From Betaproteobacteria bacterium (GTDB lineage Bacteria > Pseudomonadota > Gammaproteobacteria > Burkholderiales > Thiobacillaceae): a stretch of DNA of 64,000 nt. The DNA is taken from contig JACRNB010000004.1 in NCBI GenBank assembly GCA_016219425.1, forward strand, positions 1 to 64,000. Reading direction: 5' to 3'. The translations under genes and the position numbers were made by a program. The notes under the pieces are model-generated. The model ran no database searches, had not been told where the DNA came from, and was given only the letters and a program-made list of their open reading frames with translations. Below are positions 17,281 to 26,882 of this stretch, piece by piece. Within the stretch, counting starts at the first letter, position 1; each line of letters opens with the position of its first letter.

Positions 17281-17307
17281 TCGTTCTTGGGGCGGCCCTG
17301 CGAACGA
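17281..17307. terminator. Possible hairpin between convergent genes
   Basis: TCGTTC at 17281-17286 pairs with GAACGA at 17302-17307, with a further GGGGC/GGCCC pairing inside. It lies between the convergent ends of the FHA-kinase operon (17257) and the tas-like gene (17333). No T-tract follows on either strand, so a terminator role is only possible. Confidence 0.25.
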
Positions 17308-17332
17308 CTTGAAAGGCGCGGCAACGCCGGTG

Positions 17333-18367
17333 TTACGGCGCAGGGTTCATGTAGCGCAGGTGCAGATCGTCAATCTCCGCCAGGACGGCCTCGGGCAGGG
17401 GCTTGTCCCAGGCATCCAGGTCTTCCCGCAACTGTTCCATGCTGGTAGCGCCGACAAGGGTGCTGGCCACGAACCAGCGGCGATAAACGAAGGAGAGGGC
17501 CAGTTGCGCCGGGCTGAGGCCATGGCGACGGGCCAGATCGGCATAGGCGGTCACGGCGGGCGTGACATTGGGCTTCTCGTACCGCTGGCCGAAACCCTTG
17601 AACTGGGTCATGCGCCCGCTGCCCTCCGGCGTCAGGTACTTGCCGCTCAACAGGCCGAAGGCGAGAGGGGAGTAGGCCAGCAGCCCCAGATTTTCCCGAA
17701 ACGCGACTTCCGCCAGGCCGTGCTCGAATACCCGGTTGATAAGGCTGTAGGCGTTCTGGATGCTGACCACACGGGGCAGGCCGTGCGCTTCGGCCTCGCG
17801 CAGAAACTGCATCACCCCCCAGGGAAATTCGTTGGAGAGCCCGATATGGCGCACCTTGCCTTCCCGAACCAGTTCCGCCAGCGCCTCCAGTTGCTCAAGG
17901 ATGGGGACAGCGCGGGTCTCCTGGCCGGGTTCGAACAGGTATTTGCCGAACATGGGTACGTTGCGTTCCGGCCAGTGCAGTTGATAGAGGTCGATGTAGT
18001 CCGTGCGCAGGCGTTGCAACGAGCCTTCAACCGCTGCGCGGATATTGCTGCGGTCCAGGGCCGGCGGGCCGCCGCGTATCCAGGGCATGGCGCGGCGCGG
18101 CCCGGTCACTTTGGTGGCGACGATGACCTTGTCGCGCGGCTGCCGGTGCAGCCAGTTGCCGACAATGCTCTCGGTGCGATGCACCGTGTCGGCCTTGGGT
18201 GGTACGGGGTACATCTCCGCGGTGTCGAGAAAGTTGACCCCTCGTGCAAACGCGTAATCCAGTTGCGCGCACCCCTCCGCTTCCGTGTTCTGCTGCCCGA
18301 AGGTCATGGTGCCCAGGCAGATCGCGGAGACCTGGAGGTCGCTGTGGCCGAGGCGGCGGTAGTCCAT
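17333..18367 (-). CDS. tas: Aldo/keto reductase, Tas family
   Basis: The 344-residue protein is a TIM-barrel NADPH-dependent aldo/keto reductase that follows E. coli Tas closely along its length: LGTMTFGQQNTEAE near the N-terminus, FLDTAEMYPVPPKADT (with the catalytic Asp and Tyr), VATKVTGPRR carrying the Lys, DLYQLHWPER, SNEFPWGVMQFL and QNAYSLINR. The final VGATSMEQL segment is the coenzyme-binding tail. It probably reduces aldehydes or ketones; the natural substrate of Tas is not known. It stands alone, read toward the end of the FHA-kinase operon. Confidence 0.9.
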   Translation of the reverse strand: MDYRRLGHSDLQVSAICLGTMTFGQQNTEAEGCAQLDYAFARGVNFLDTAEMYPVPPKADTVHRTESIVGNWLHRQPRDKVIVATKVTGPRRAMPWIRGGPPALDRSNIRAAVEGSLQRLRTDYIDLYQLHWPERNVPMFGKYLFEPGQETRAVPILEQLEALAELVREGKVRHIGLSNEFPWGVMQFLREAEAHGLPRVVSIQNAYSLINRVFEHGLAEVAFRENLGLLAYSPLAFGLLSGKYLTPEGSGRMTQFKGFGQRYEKPNVTPAVTAYADLARRHGLSPAQLALSFVYRRWFVASTLVGATSMEQLREDLDAWDKPLPEAVLAEIDDLHLRYMNPAP

Positions 18368-18389
18368 GGCGGATGACGCGAAGAACGCG

Positions 18390-18731
18390 TTACACCTTCT
18401 TCAGGTAACAGGCCTTGAGCAGGAAGTTGCCCGCGTCCATGCGGCAATCCACCTCGTGGTCGCCGCCGATGAGGCGGATGCTTTTCACCTTGCTGCCCAC
18501 CTTGAGGGTGATGGATGAACCTTTGACCTTGAGATCCTTGACCAGCACCACGGAATCACCGTCCGCCAGGACGTTGCCGTTGGCGTCCCTGATTGGGGCG
18601 TCGGCATCGTCCTCCGTACTGGCCTGGGCGCTCATGGACCATTCGTAACCGCAATCGGCGCAGACGTAGCGCTCGCCATCCGGGTAAACATTTTCCAGGG
18701 TGCATTGCGGGCAGGCGGGGAGGGCGGTCAT
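18390..18731 (-). CDS. yjdM: Zinc-ribbon protein YjdM (PhnA family)
   Basis: The 113-residue protein has an N-terminal zinc ribbon (CPQC at 8-11 and CADC further on, in LPACPQCTLENVYPDGERYVC) and a C-terminal PhnA-type SH3-like domain (DGDSVVLVKDLKVKGSS, GSKVKSIRLIGGDHEVDC). Length and order match YjdM, formerly called PhnA. The family has no well established enzyme activity despite the old phosphonate name. It lies 22 bases upstream of the tas-like gene on the same strand. Confidence 0.92.
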   Translation of the reverse strand: MTALPACPQCTLENVYPDGERYVCADCGYEWSMSAQASTEDDADAPIRDANGNVLADGDSVVLVKDLKVKGSSITLKVGSKVKSIRLIGGDHEVDCRMDAGNFLLKACYLKKV

Positions 18732-18921
18732 GTCGTGGGGCTCGTGCTGGGATGAGGCTGTCTGGCAGCTTGCACGCCGGATTTCGCGGGGTCAAGGCGT
18801 TCTCTGCGCGGGGTCGACGTTGCTGCCTATGCTTAAAGCGGACATCCGGGGCGAATTAGGGTTCGCGCCGAGAGGTGGGGCGGATGCGCTCGCCAAGGTT
18901 GGTTTTGCAAGGAGCAACACC

Positions 18922-19284
18922 ATGAAAAAATTTCTGGTACTAGCGATTACGACAGGATTGGCTCTCGCCGCCCCCAATGTCGCTGCGTTCAGCGGCAGTT
19001 GGGGCGGGAAGGGCGGTACGGTCAAAGGCGCCAATGAACATGCCGCCGTCACTCCGCAGGCCAAACCAAATTGCGTGAAATCCACCGGCGCAGCTGGCGG
19101 CCAGACGGGCGGGGCGGCGGGTGGGGTAGGGTCCGGTTCGTCGGAACACAGTTCGGTTCGCGGCACCATCAACGGCGGCGGCGATTTCATCGCTCCCAAG
19201 CTTCAGCCCAAGGTGCAGCAACCCCGCAGCGTGTCGCCCAAGCTGAGGGCTGAGCCGCCCCCCACTGCCGCCGACTGCCGGTAA
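18922..19284 (+). CDS. Small secreted Gly/Ser/Pro-rich protein of unknown function
   Basis: The ATG at 18922 has AAGGAG seven bases before it. The 120-residue product has a clear signal peptide (MKKFLVLAITTGLALAAPNVAA) and a mature part of low complexity: SGSWGGKGGTVKGANEH, GGQTGGAAGGVGSGSSEHSS, GTINGGGDF, then a Pro- and Arg-rich tail. Two cysteines (in PNCVKS and at the end, ADCR) may form a disulfide. I do not recognise the family. No operon partner is visible. Confidence 0.6.
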   Translation: MKKFLVLAITTGLALAAPNVAAFSGSWGGKGGTVKGANEHAAVTPQAKPNCVKSTGAAGGQTGGAAGGVGSGSSEHSSVRGTINGGGDFIAPKLQPKVQQPRSVSPKLRAEPPPTAADCR

Positions 19285-19480
19285 ATCCGGGGCGTTCGTC
19301 CTGACGGGTGGTGCTCTGCATGGCGGCGTTCGAGCGCCGGATGTGCGGGTCCGTGTCCGTCACGGCGCGCGGGAGGTCCGCTGTGATGTCGTCGCGGGAA
19401 GCCTGCGGCACATCCTGAGAAAGCGGGGGGGGTTCTGCGTTGCGGATGCACACCCTGCAAGGCGCGGCATATTTGATGGC

Positions 19481-19573
19481 TGGCGGAGACGAAGGGATTC
19501 GAACCCTTGATCCAGTTTTTGACCGGATGCTCCCTTAGCAGGGGAGTGCCTTCGACCTCTCGGCCACGTCTCC
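19481..19573 (-). tRNA. tRNA-Ser, anticodon GCU
   Basis: Read on the minus strand, the acceptor stem GGAGACG (19573 downward) pairs with CGTCTCC before G and an encoded CCA at 19481-19483. The anticodon loop is CTGCTAA, giving GCT between CTCCC and GGGAG. A long variable arm (class II tRNA) and the TTCGAATC T-loop are present. The length of 93 bases is usual for tRNA-Ser. Confidence 0.96.
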
Positions 19574-19594
19574 ATTTGACGGACTGTGACGCCC

Positions 19595-19628
19595 GAAAAA
19601 AAGCCGCGCAAGGATACCTGCGCGGCTT
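19595..19628 (-). terminator. Rho-independent terminator of lysC
   Basis: On the minus strand the arms AAGCCGCGCA (19628-19619) and TGCGCGGCTT (19610-19601) form a perfect ten-base-pair stem around an eight-base loop, followed by a T-rich run down to 19595. It starts 22 bases after the lysC stop and ends the transcript before the tRNA-Ser gene. Confidence 0.9.
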
Positions 19629-19650
19629 GGCAATAGCAACGAAAACGCAG

Positions 19651-20889
19651 TCAGGCCGCGGCTTTTTCCAGTTCGAACGCCTGATGCAGGACGCGCACGG
19701 CAAGCTCCATGTATTTGTCCTCCACCACGACGGAGATCTTGATCTCGGAGGTGGAGATCATCTGGATGTTGATGTTTTCCCCGGCCAGGCTGCGGAACAT
19801 CTTGCTGGCGATGCCGGCGTGGGTGCGCATGCCGACGCCAACGATGGAGACCTTGGCGATCTTGTCGTCGCTGGTCACTTCCCGCGCGCCGATCTCTTCC
19901 TTCACCTGGGCCAGCACTTCCAGAGCCTTTTTCATCTCGCTGCGGTGTACGGTGAAGGTGAAGTCGGTGGTGTTATTGGCGCCTACGTTCTGCACGATCA
20001 TGTCCACATCGATATTGGCGTCGGCGATGGGGCCCAGGATGGCGGCGGCAATGCCGGGACGGTCAGGTACGCCCAGAACCGTGAGTTTGGCTTCGTCGCG
20101 GTTGAAGGCGATGCCGGAGATGATGGCTTGTTCCATGGAGTCTTCCTCGAAAGTGATGAGGGTGCCTTCGCCTTCGCTGCCATTGATGTCAACGAAGCTG
20201 GAAAGCACGCGCAGTTTGACCTTGTATTTGCCGGCGAATTCGACCGAACGGATTTGCAGCACCTTGGAGCCCAGGCTGGCCAGTTCCAGCATCTCCTCGA
20301 AGGTGATGGCGTCGAGCTTGCGCGCCTCGGGCACGATGCGCGGGTCGGTGGTGTAGACGCCGTCCACATCGGTGTAGATCTGGCATTCGTCCGCCTTGAG
20401 CGCTGCCGCCAGGGCCACGCCGGTGGTGTCGGAGCCGCCCCGGCCCAGAGTGGTGATGTTGCCGGTCTCATCCACACCCTGGAAACCCGCCACCACGACC
20501 ACATGACCGGCATCCAGATCGGCGCGCAGGTTTTCTTCGTCGATGGAGAGGATGCGGGCCTTGGTGTAGGCGTCGTCGGTGACGATGCGCACCTGACTGC
20601 CGGTATAACTCTTGGCCTTGAGACCCAGGTCTTTCAGGGCCATGGCCAGCAGGGCAATGGTGACCTGTTCTCCGGTGGAGACCAGCACATCCATCTCGCG
20701 CGGGTCCGGCACGGTTTGGATTTCCTTGGCCAGGGCGATGAGCCGGTTGGTCTCGCCTGACATGGCGGAGAGCACCACCACAACCTGATGCCCCAGCATC
20801 TTGAATTTGGCCACACGCTGCGCGACGTTGCGGATGCGGTCGATGGTCCCCACTGAGGTGCCGCCGTACTTCTGAACGATTAACGCCAT
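19651..20889 (-). CDS. lysC: Aspartokinase
   Basis: The 412-residue protein phosphorylates aspartate, the first step to lysine, threonine and methionine. KYGGTSVG at residues 7-14 is the amino-acid kinase signature; [21 protein letters not shown] and the substrate segment [12 protein letters not shown] are also present. Two ACT regulatory domains fill the C-terminal part (from about 265), consistent with feedback control by Lys and/or Thr. The length matches the stand-alone alpha-type aspartokinase of Betaproteobacteria. The next pathway gene, asd, is at 42193. Confidence 0.97.
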   Translation of the reverse strand: MALIVQKYGGTSVGTIDRIRNVAQRVAKFKMLGHQVVVVLSAMSGETNRLIALAKEIQTVPDPREMDVLVSTGEQVTIALLAMALKDLGLKAKSYTGSQVRIVTDDAYTKARILSIDEENLRADLDAGHVVVVAGFQGVDETGNITTLGRGGSDTTGVALAAALKADECQIYTDVDGVYTTDPRIVPEARKLDAITFEEMLELASLGSKVLQIRSVEFAGKYKVKLRVLSSFVDINGSEGEGTLITFEEDSMEQAIISGIAFNRDEAKLTVLGVPDRPGIAAAILGPIADANIDVDMIVQNVGANNTTDFTFTVHRSEMKKALEVLAQVKEEIGAREVTSDDKIAKVSIVGVGMRTHAGIASKMFRSLAGENINIQMISTSEIKISVVVEDKYMELAVRVLHQAFELEKAAA

Positions 20890-20919
20890 CTTCTTCGCTA
20901 TCTCGTTGAAAAGAGGGCG

Positions 20920-20925
20920 ATTCTA
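20920..20925 (-). promoter_or_regulatory. Possible -10 element of the lysC promoter
   Basis: TAGAAT (minus strand, 20925-20920) lies about 30 bases upstream of the lysC ATG. TTCAAC 17 bases further upstream is a poor -35 match. A forward TTGAAA at 20944-20949 overlaps it and could serve the divergent BI-1 gene. Confidence 0.35.
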
Positions 20926-21003
20926 CTGGAACGTCCCCGCCCGTTGAAACCAAAGCCGACTCTGGTAGTCTTACCGCCGTTTTCACCCACGGGAGCTTCC
21001 CCT

Positions 21004-21693
21004 ATGCGATTCGATACCGTTCTCCAGCCCGATACCTCTGTAGCCGCAGGCCAGGGCAACCGGGTTCTGCGCAACACCTACCTGATGCTGGGCCTGACCA
21101 TGATTCCCACGGTCATCGGCGCTTTCCTCGGTTTGAGCATGAATTTTGGCTTCATGGCGGAACACCCGATCATGTTCGCCTTGGGCAGTCTGGCTGTGAT
21201 GATGGGGCTGTTTTTTGGCATCAATGCCACCCGTAACAGCGCCATGGGTGTGGTCCTGCTCCTGATCCTCACCGGTTTCATGGGCGTGATGCTGGGGCCG
21301 ATCCTGCAAGTGGCCCTGGGGTTCTCCAATGGCGGCCAGATCGTCGGTCTGGCGGCGGGCGGTACCGGCGCGATCTTTCTGACTCTGGCGGGCGTTACTA
21401 CCACCACCAAACGGGATTTCAGCTTCCTGGGCAAATTCCTGATGATTGGGCTGGTTCTGGTGATTCTTGCCTCTCTGGCGAATCTGTACTTCCAGATTCC
21501 CGCCCTGGCCCTGACCATTTCCGCTGTGTCCGTGCTGATCTTCTCCGGCTTCATCCTGTTCGATGTGCAGCGCGTGGTAAGCGGCGGCGAGACCAACTAT
21601 GTGATGGCCACCCTGGCGATCTATCTGGACATCTACAACCTGTTCGTCAGTCTGCTGCAACTGCTGATGGCCTTTATGGGCGAGCGGGACTGA
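21004..21693 (+). CDS. Bax inhibitor-1/YccA family membrane protein
   Basis: From ATG 21004 (GGGAG upstream) the product has 229 residues and seven hydrophobic segments from about residue 25 to the end. The order and the motifs (NTYLMLGLTMIPTVIGA, LTLAGVTTTTKRDFS, GFILFDVQRVVSGGETNYV, LDIYNLFVSLLQLL) are those of the BI-1/YccA/YbhL family. YccA modulates the FtsH membrane protease; other members act as pH-sensitive Ca2+ leaks. The family here is the YccA-like branch, exact role not shown. It is monocistronic and ends at a shared terminator. Confidence 0.9.
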   Translation: MRFDTVLQPDTSVAAGQGNRVLRNTYLMLGLTMIPTVIGAFLGLSMNFGFMAEHPIMFALGSLAVMMGLFFGINATRNSAMGVVLLLILTGFMGVMLGPILQVALGFSNGGQIVGLAAGGTGAIFLTLAGVTTTTKRDFSFLGKFLMIGLVLVILASLANLYFQIPALALTISAVSVLIFSGFILFDVQRVVSGGETNYVMATLAIYLDIYNLFVSLLQLLMAFMGERD

Positions 21694-21711
21694 TCGCTTC
21701 TCGCCAACGAC

Positions 21712-21740
21712 AAAAAAGGCGGCCTTGAGCCGCCTTTTTT
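21712..21740. terminator. Bidirectional rho-independent terminator
   Basis: AAAAAAGGCGGC (21712-21723) and GCCGCCTTTTTT (21729-21740) form a perfect stem around CTTGA. T-runs occur on both strands, so it can end both the BI-1 family gene (stop 21693) and the converging nap operon (napB stop 21762). Confidence 0.93.
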
Positions 21741-21761
21741 GTTTGCAGGAATCCGTGAGGA

Positions 21762-22241
21762 TTACTTGGTCTTTTTGGCGCCGGGCACCTTGAACGTGCT
21801 CTTTACCAATACATCCACCTTGGCCTGGGGCGCATGGCACTGGATGCAGTTCCAGCGGCCCATGTAAAGCTGGCCCTCCTTCAGGTTTTCGTAGTGGCTG
21901 ACCGGAGCCGGAACGGGCATGCCCTTGGTGAGCTTTTCGCCAATCAGAGCGGGCTGCACATGGCAGTCCTTGCACAGGTTGGCGTCTCGGGTGATGGGCA
22001 CCATGTCCTTGGTGGTGTGCGGGATCATGGGGGGGGCCGTCATGTAGGAGCGCTCGGCGCGTTTTCCCACGCTGCCTGCGTCCGCGTTACCGTATTCCGT
22101 GATGGCGGGGGTAGGTACGTCATAGACACTGGTCTTGGACAGTCCGATGGCGTCATCGGGAATCGCCTGGTCTTGCACCGCGGCAGCGGGCAGCGACAAC
22201 ACGGAAGCCAGGAGCATGCTCAGCAATACACTCTTCCTCAT
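21762..22241 (-). CDS. napB: Periplasmic nitrate reductase small subunit, diheme cytochrome c
   Basis: The 159-residue protein has a Sec signal peptide (LLSMLLASVLSLPAAA) and two heme-binding motifs, CKDCH (C90, C93, H94) and CIQCH (C132, C135, H136); H75 and H116 are likely distal ligands. PPMIPH and the segment around the hemes are typical of NapB. It passes electrons to NapA in the periplasm. It is the last gene of the operon and overlaps napH by four bases. Confidence 0.96.
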   Translation of the reverse strand: MRKSVLLSMLLASVLSLPAAAVQDQAIPDDAIGLSKTSVYDVPTPAITEYGNADAGSVGKRAERSYMTAPPMIPHTTKDMVPITRDANLCKDCHVQPALIGEKLTKGMPVPAPVSHYENLKEGQLYMGRWNCIQCHAPQAKVDVLVKSTFKVPGAKKTK

Positions 22242-23167
22242 TTCGTCCTCCTTTGAACGTCAATGGCGTCCGCGTGCGCAAGGGCTTGCGCATTGTGAGT
22301 GCGGATCAGGGGTTTGAAATCAAACTTGAGACTTCCTTCGGGGCAGATGGGGGTGCAACGACCGCAATTGCTGCACTCCCCGGAAAACACATAACCGCGT
22401 TCTTCCAGCTTTTTCAGATTGAGAACCTGGGGTTCCGGGCAGACCCGGGCGCATTCACCGCAACTGGTGCAGGTGGTCTTGTCGAAGCGCACCCGTAGCA
22501 GGGCGGTGCGTCCGATCAGGCTGTAGAACGCCCCCAGCGGGCAAAAATGGCCGCACCAGCCGTTCTTGAGGATGAGCAGATCGAACAGGAAGATGGCCAG
22601 CAAGGCGGTGAAGCCCATGCCCAGGCCAAAGATGATCTCCCGGTGCGCCATGCCGACGGGGCTGACCCACTCGAAGGCGGCGAGTCCGCTGATGACGGTG
22701 ATGATGAGGGAAGCCGCCAGCACGAAATAACGCAGGCTGCGGGGCAGGTGCATGATGGGCTGGATCTCCAGCCGACTGCGCAGCCAGCCTGCGCCGTCCG
22801 TGACCATGTTGACGGGGCAGACCCAGGAACAGAACACCCGGCCTCCCAGCAACAGATAGAAACCAAGCACGATGGCCGCGCCGATCACGCTCTCTTGGGC
22901 CAGCACATGGCCGGTCAGGAAGATCTGCAGGGCGGCGAAGGGGTCAGTCAGCGGGATCAGGCCGATGAACTTGGAGGCGGACAGGTTGCCGGACAACAAG
23001 GGCGTGTCCTTGGCCACATGCCACGCCCAGTGGAAGCTGCCGAAGAACATCAGCAGGATGCCCGCCTGGCTGATGCGGCGCAGGATGAGGTAGCGCCAAG
23101 CCATCAGCCCGGTGGGGATGGAATGGTTGTCCTGGGTGGCGTGGCGGCGGGTTTCAGGCGCGCTCAT
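22238..23167 (-). CDS. napH: Quinol dehydrogenase membrane component NapH
   Basis: The 309-residue protein has about four membrane segments and NosR/NapH-type cysteine pairs (CSWVCPVN and CGHFCPLGA), then two 4Fe-4S clusters in the cytoplasmic C-terminal part (CTSCGECARVCPEP and CSNCGRCTPICPEG). With NapG it moves electrons from quinol to NapB/NapA. It overlaps napG and napB by four bases each (ATGA type). Confidence 0.95.
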   Translation of the reverse strand: MSAPETRRHATQDNHSIPTGLMAWRYLILRRISQAGILLMFFGSFHWAWHVAKDTPLLSGNLSASKFIGLIPLTDPFAALQIFLTGHVLAQESVIGAAIVLGFYLLLGGRVFCSWVCPVNMVTDGAGWLRSRLEIQPIMHLPRSLRYFVLAASLIITVISGLAAFEWVSPVGMAHREIIFGLGMGFTALLAIFLFDLLILKNGWCGHFCPLGAFYSLIGRTALLRVRFDKTTCTSCGECARVCPEPQVLNLKKLEERGYVFSGECSNCGRCTPICPEGSLKFDFKPLIRTHNAQALAHADAIDVQRRTK

Positions 23168-23979
23168 AGGCCACCGCTATTCAGGTAATCCATGCCGGGA
23201 GCCTTGCCGCCCGGTGGCACGACGGAGCCGGGGGCGGCAGTGGGTGCGGCGGCGGGGGGAGCGCCCGCGCCGGGCTTGAAGTCTTGGGTGATCTGGGTGT
23301 CGAAGGTCCAGCCCAGGCGGTAGTGGTCGCCGATCTTGCCCTGCACCAGATGGTGCGGAAGGATGCGGATGGCGGAGATCTGGGTGGGACAGGCCTTCTC
23401 ACAGATGCCGCAGCCGGTGCAGGAATCGGAATTGACGATGGGTTTGAACACCGTGTGCCTGGACAGACCCCGATCTTCCATCTGCAAGGTGATGGCCTTG
23501 CCCTTGAGGGGGCAATCCCGGTGGCAGATCTCGCAGCGCAATCCCTTCCAGGACAGGCAGTTCTCGATGTCGATCACCGCCAGACCCATGCGGGCGTTTT
23601 CTATCTTGGTCAGCTTGGGCGACAGGGCGCCGGTGGGGCAGGCTTTCACGCAGGGGATGTCCGGACACATGATGCAGGGGCCGGTGCGCGCCACGAAGGA
23701 GGGTGTGCCGATAGGCAGATCGCCCCCCGCCGGTTCCATCTTCAGGATCACGGGCGGACAGGACACGGCGCACTGCCCGCACTTGATGCAGGCGGCGTTG
23801 AAGTCATTCTCGGGGAGTGCGCCAGGGGGGCGCAGGGCATAGGGGGCGGCGCGGGCCTCCTGGTGTAGCAGGTGGTCCCAAAGCAGACCGCCGGTGCCGG
23901 CGATAGCGGCGCCCTGGGCCATCTTCACCAGGAAATCCCGCCGGTTGGGGTTCAGGCCGCCAGGGCCTTGCTCGGACAT
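23164..23979 (-). CDS. napG: Ferredoxin-type protein NapG
   Basis: The ATG at 23979 has AGGTGA five bases before it and is preferred to a GTG nine bases earlier; it gives 271 residues. The N-terminus has a twin-arginine signal (NRRDFLVKMAQGAA). Four 4Fe-4S motifs are visible (CIKCGQCAVSCPP, CIMCPDIPCVKACP, CEICHRDCP with an upstream Cys, and CTGCGICEKACP). NapG works with NapH as a quinol oxidase on the periplasmic side. A Pro/Ala-rich tail (APPAAAPTAAPG) is extra. Confidence 0.95.
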   Translation of the reverse strand: MSEQGPGGLNPNRRDFLVKMAQGAAIAGTGGLLWDHLLHQEARAAPYALRPPGALPENDFNAACIKCGQCAVSCPPVILKMEPAGGDLPIGTPSFVARTGPCIMCPDIPCVKACPTGALSPKLTKIENARMGLAVIDIENCLSWKGLRCEICHRDCPLKGKAITLQMEDRGLSRHTVFKPIVNSDSCTGCGICEKACPTQISAIRILPHHLVQGKIGDHYRLGWTFDTQITQDFKPGAGAPPAAAPTAAPGSVVPPGGKAPGMDYLNSGGL

Positions 23980-24011
23980 CGTGTTCACCTATCGAAACAT
24001 GGGGGCTTTTC

Positions 24012-24073
24012 GGGCCGGGGTGAGGGAACCGTTCGCCATTCCCTCACCCCGGCCCTCTCCACGGGGGAGAGGG
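24012..24073. repeat. Two hairpins in the napA-napG gap
   Basis: GGGCCGGGGTGAGGGA (24012-24027) is a perfect inverted match of 24040-24055, and CCCTCTCC (24053-24060) pairs with GGAGAGGG (24066-24073). There is no T-run. They lie in the 116-base gap between napA and napG and may stabilise the napA part of the mRNA or lower expression of napGHB; similar GC-rich hairpins at 34303 and 56327 suggest a repeat family. Confidence 0.6.
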
Positions 24074-24095
24074 GACGGGTTACATCAGCAGGTCA

Positions 24096-26864
24096 TCAGG
24101 CCTTGTAGATCTTCACCGAGCACTTCTTGTAGTCGGTTTCTTTCGAGAGCGGACAGGTGGAATCCAGGGTCACTTTGTTGATCAGCACGCCCTCGTCGAA
24201 CCAGGGCACGTAGACCATGCCGCGCGGCATCTTGTTGCGACCGCCGGTCTCCAGACGCACCTTGACCTTGCCGCGGCGGGACTCGACCCAGACCAGATCG
24301 TTACGCTTCAGGCCCTTGGCGTCGGCGTCCTTCTGGTTGATCCAGCACACGGCGTTGGGCACCGCGCGGTGCAGTTCGGGCACGCGCCGGGTCATGGTGC
24401 CGGAGTGCCAGTGTTCCAGCACGCGACCGGTACACAGCCACAGGTCGTAGTTGGCGTCCGGCTTCTCTACCGGGGAGGCGTAAGGACGGAAGTAGATCTT
24501 GGCCTTGCCGGAGATGTCCACGGTGGTCTTGCCGTCCCCCGCCTTGTCCAGATCGCCCATCACCATCTTGTTGCCGTTGTTGCCGTAGAAGTCGAAGCCC
24601 GAACCCGCTTTGACATAGGGGTCGTACTTCTCGTTATTACGCCAGGCGGTTTCCACCCACTTGCCGTCTTTCTCCATCACCGGCCACTTCAGGCCGCGCA
24701 CCTTGTCGTCGTGATACACGTCGAAGGGGGCGAGATCGTGGGCCTTGCCGGTGCCGAACTTGCGGTATTCCTCGAACAGCGCCTTTTCCGGGAACCAGCC
24801 GTCCTTGAGCAGATCGGCGGTGATGTTGCCGTGGCCCTTGGCGATGGGGTCGGGCCAGGCCACCTTCTTGTTGTCCGGGGTGGCGTACAGCACCTCGTAC
24901 AGCGTGGTTTCCGGGGTGTAGCCCATCTTCACGGCGTCATCCAGCACGCTGGGCAGTTTGCCGTCTTCAAAGCCGGGGGCCTTGAGGCCGGGGATCTTCT
25001 GCTCGCCCCACACGTCCTTCAGTTTGAAGCGCTTGGACAGCTCCATCATCATCCAGATGTCGGGCCGGGCCTGGCCGGGTGGCAGGATCTGCTGACGCCA
25101 GACCTGGGTGCGACGCTCGGCGTTGCCGTAGGCGCCCCACTTCTCATTGATCATGGCGGCGGGCAGGATCAGGTCGGCCACCTTGGCGGACACACCCGGA
25201 TAGATCTCGGACACGACGATGAAGTTGTTCATCTCGCGCGCGCCCTTGATCCAGTGGTTCACGTTGGCGGTGTTCTGCCAGGGGTTATTCACGTGGGTCC
25301 AGGAGAACAGCATGGCGCCGTCTTCCAGATCGCGCATCTGCTTGACGAAGTGGCTGCCGATGGCTGGGTTGAGGGTCTTGGCGGGCAGTTTCCAGATTTC
25401 TTCGGATTTGGCCCGGTGTTTCGGGTTCATCACCACCATGTCGGAAGGCAGGCGGTGGGCGAAGGTGCCCACTTCCCGCGCTGTGCCGCAGGCGGAGGGC
25501 TGGCCGGTGAGGGAGAAGGCGCCGTCGCCGGGCTTGCACTGACGTCCGGTGAGCAGGTGGTTCATGTAGGCCTGCTCGTTGACCCAGGTGCCGCGCTGGT
25601 GCTGGTTGAAACCCATGGTCCAGTAGGACACGATCTTGCGGCTGCGGTCGCAGTACAGATCAGCCAACTGCTTGAGCTTGGCCTTGAAGGCGTCCAGGGA
25701 TTCGTCCGGATCACCCTTGGCCACTTCGGCCACGAAGTCCAGGGTATAGGGGGCCAGGGCCGCCTTGAAGTCGTCGAAGCTGATGGCCCAATCCTTCATG
25801 GGCAGCAGGCCGGCGGTGTGTTTCTGCTCCACCACCTCGCCTTCCTTCTTGCGCTGGGCGATGGCTTCCCACTTGTCGATGACGTGAGCCTTCTCGTTCT
25901 TCACGATCTCCATTTCGGCGGGGGAGTTGAACTTTTCCGCGTTGGCGGGGCGGAAGCCGTAGCCGATGTCATAGGGACCGGTGGCGAACTGGGTGTGCTT
26001 CTTGACGAAGTCGTGGTCGATGACGTCCCGTGCCACGATTTCATGGGCGATGTAGTTCTGGATCGCCAGGTCACCGCTGGGGGAGAAAATGATTTCCAGG
26101 TCGGCGATGTCGGAGGACATGTTGCCGTACACGGACAGGTTCACCACCTTCATGTCCTTGTGGGTCAGGCGGCGGTTGGTGATGCGGGACCAGAGGATGG
26201 GGTGCATCTCGGCCATGTTCGCACCCCACAGGATGGCGGTATCGGTGTGCTCGATATCGTCATAGTTGCCCTGAGGCTCGTCGATGCCGAAGGTCTGCAT
26301 GAAGGCCACCACGGCGGAGGCCATGCAGTGGCGGGCGTTGGGGTCGATGTTGTTGGAGCGGAAGCCGGCCTTCATCAGTTTGACGGCGGCATAGCCCTCA
26401 TGGATGGTGTACTGGCCGGAACCGAAGATGCCGATGCCGGTGGGGCCTTTTTCTTTCAGCGCCCAACGCATCTTCTCTTCCAGGACGTCGATGGCCTGTT
26501 CCCAGGAGATGGGGGTGAACTTGCCCTTCTTGTCGAACTTGCCGTCGGTCATGCGCAGCAGAGGCTGGGTCAGACGGTCGGCGCCGTAGTTGATCTTGCC
26601 GTTGAAGTAGCCCTTGACGCAGTTCAGACCCCGGTTCACGGGGGCGTCCGGGTCGCCCTTGGTGGCGACGATCTGGCCGCCCTTGGTGGCCACCATGATG
26701 CCGCAGCCGGTGCCGCAGAAGCGGCACACGCCCTTGTCCCACTGCCAGTCCTTCTCGCCGGCCAGAACGGCGGCCTCGGCTTCCTTGGATAACGGCATAC
26801 CCACCGTGGCAGCGGTGGCCCCGGCAATACTGGTTTTCAGAAAATCACGACGTGAAATGCCCAT
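24096..26864 (-). CDS. napA: Periplasmic nitrate reductase catalytic subunit
   Basis: The 922-residue protein reduces nitrate to nitrite in the periplasm. A Tat signal ([16 protein letters not shown]) is followed by the 4Fe-4S cysteines C47, C50, C54 and C82, and by the molybdenum-ligating C180 (NARHCMASA). Molybdopterin-binding and C-terminal DMSO-reductase-fold segments are intact ([31 protein letters not shown]). It is longer than the about 828-residue E. coli enzyme because of insertions in the middle ([20 protein letters not shown] and the [17 protein letters not shown] region), a length and sequence feel nearer to epsilonproteobacterial NapA. It lies between napD and napG. Confidence 0.97.
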   Translation of the reverse strand: MGISRRDFLKTSIAGATAATVGMPLSKEAEAAVLAGEKDWQWDKGVCRFCGTGCGIMVATKGGQIVATKGDPDAPVNRGLNCVKGYFNGKINYGADRLTQPLLRMTDGKFDKKGKFTPISWEQAIDVLEEKMRWALKEKGPTGIGIFGSGQYTIHEGYAAVKLMKAGFRSNNIDPNARHCMASAVVAFMQTFGIDEPQGNYDDIEHTDTAILWGANMAEMHPILWSRITNRRLTHKDMKVVNLSVYGNMSSDIADLEIIFSPSGDLAIQNYIAHEIVARDVIDHDFVKKHTQFATGPYDIGYGFRPANAEKFNSPAEMEIVKNEKAHVIDKWEAIAQRKKEGEVVEQKHTAGLLPMKDWAISFDDFKAALAPYTLDFVAEVAKGDPDESLDAFKAKLKQLADLYCDRSRKIVSYWTMGFNQHQRGTWVNEQAYMNHLLTGRQCKPGDGAFSLTGQPSACGTAREVGTFAHRLPSDMVVMNPKHRAKSEEIWKLPAKTLNPAIGSHFVKQMRDLEDGAMLFSWTHVNNPWQNTANVNHWIKGAREMNNFIVVSEIYPGVSAKVADLILPAAMINEKWGAYGNAERRTQVWRQQILPPGQARPDIWMMMELSKRFKLKDVWGEQKIPGLKAPGFEDGKLPSVLDDAVKMGYTPETTLYEVLYATPDNKKVAWPDPIAKGHGNITADLLKDGWFPEKALFEEYRKFGTGKAHDLAPFDVYHDDKVRGLKWPVMEKDGKWVETAWRNNEKYDPYVKAGSGFDFYGNNGNKMVMGDLDKAGDGKTTVDISGKAKIYFRPYASPVEKPDANYDLWLCTGRVLEHWHSGTMTRRVPELHRAVPNAVCWINQKDADAKGLKRNDLVWVESRRGKVKVRLETGGRNKMPRGMVYVPWFDEGVLINKVTLDSTCPLSKETDYKKCSVKIYKA

Positions 26865-26882
26865 CTCAGCCTCCTAGCTCGA

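Noticed and set aside
20890-21003. Lysine riboswitch ahead of lysC
   Set aside because: Only about 110 bases lie between the divergent genes and none of the conserved lysine-element blocks can be seen.
24369-26792. 807-codon forward frame opposite napA
   Set aside because: It is an antisense frame produced by high GC codon bias; napA on the other strand has all cofactor ligands.
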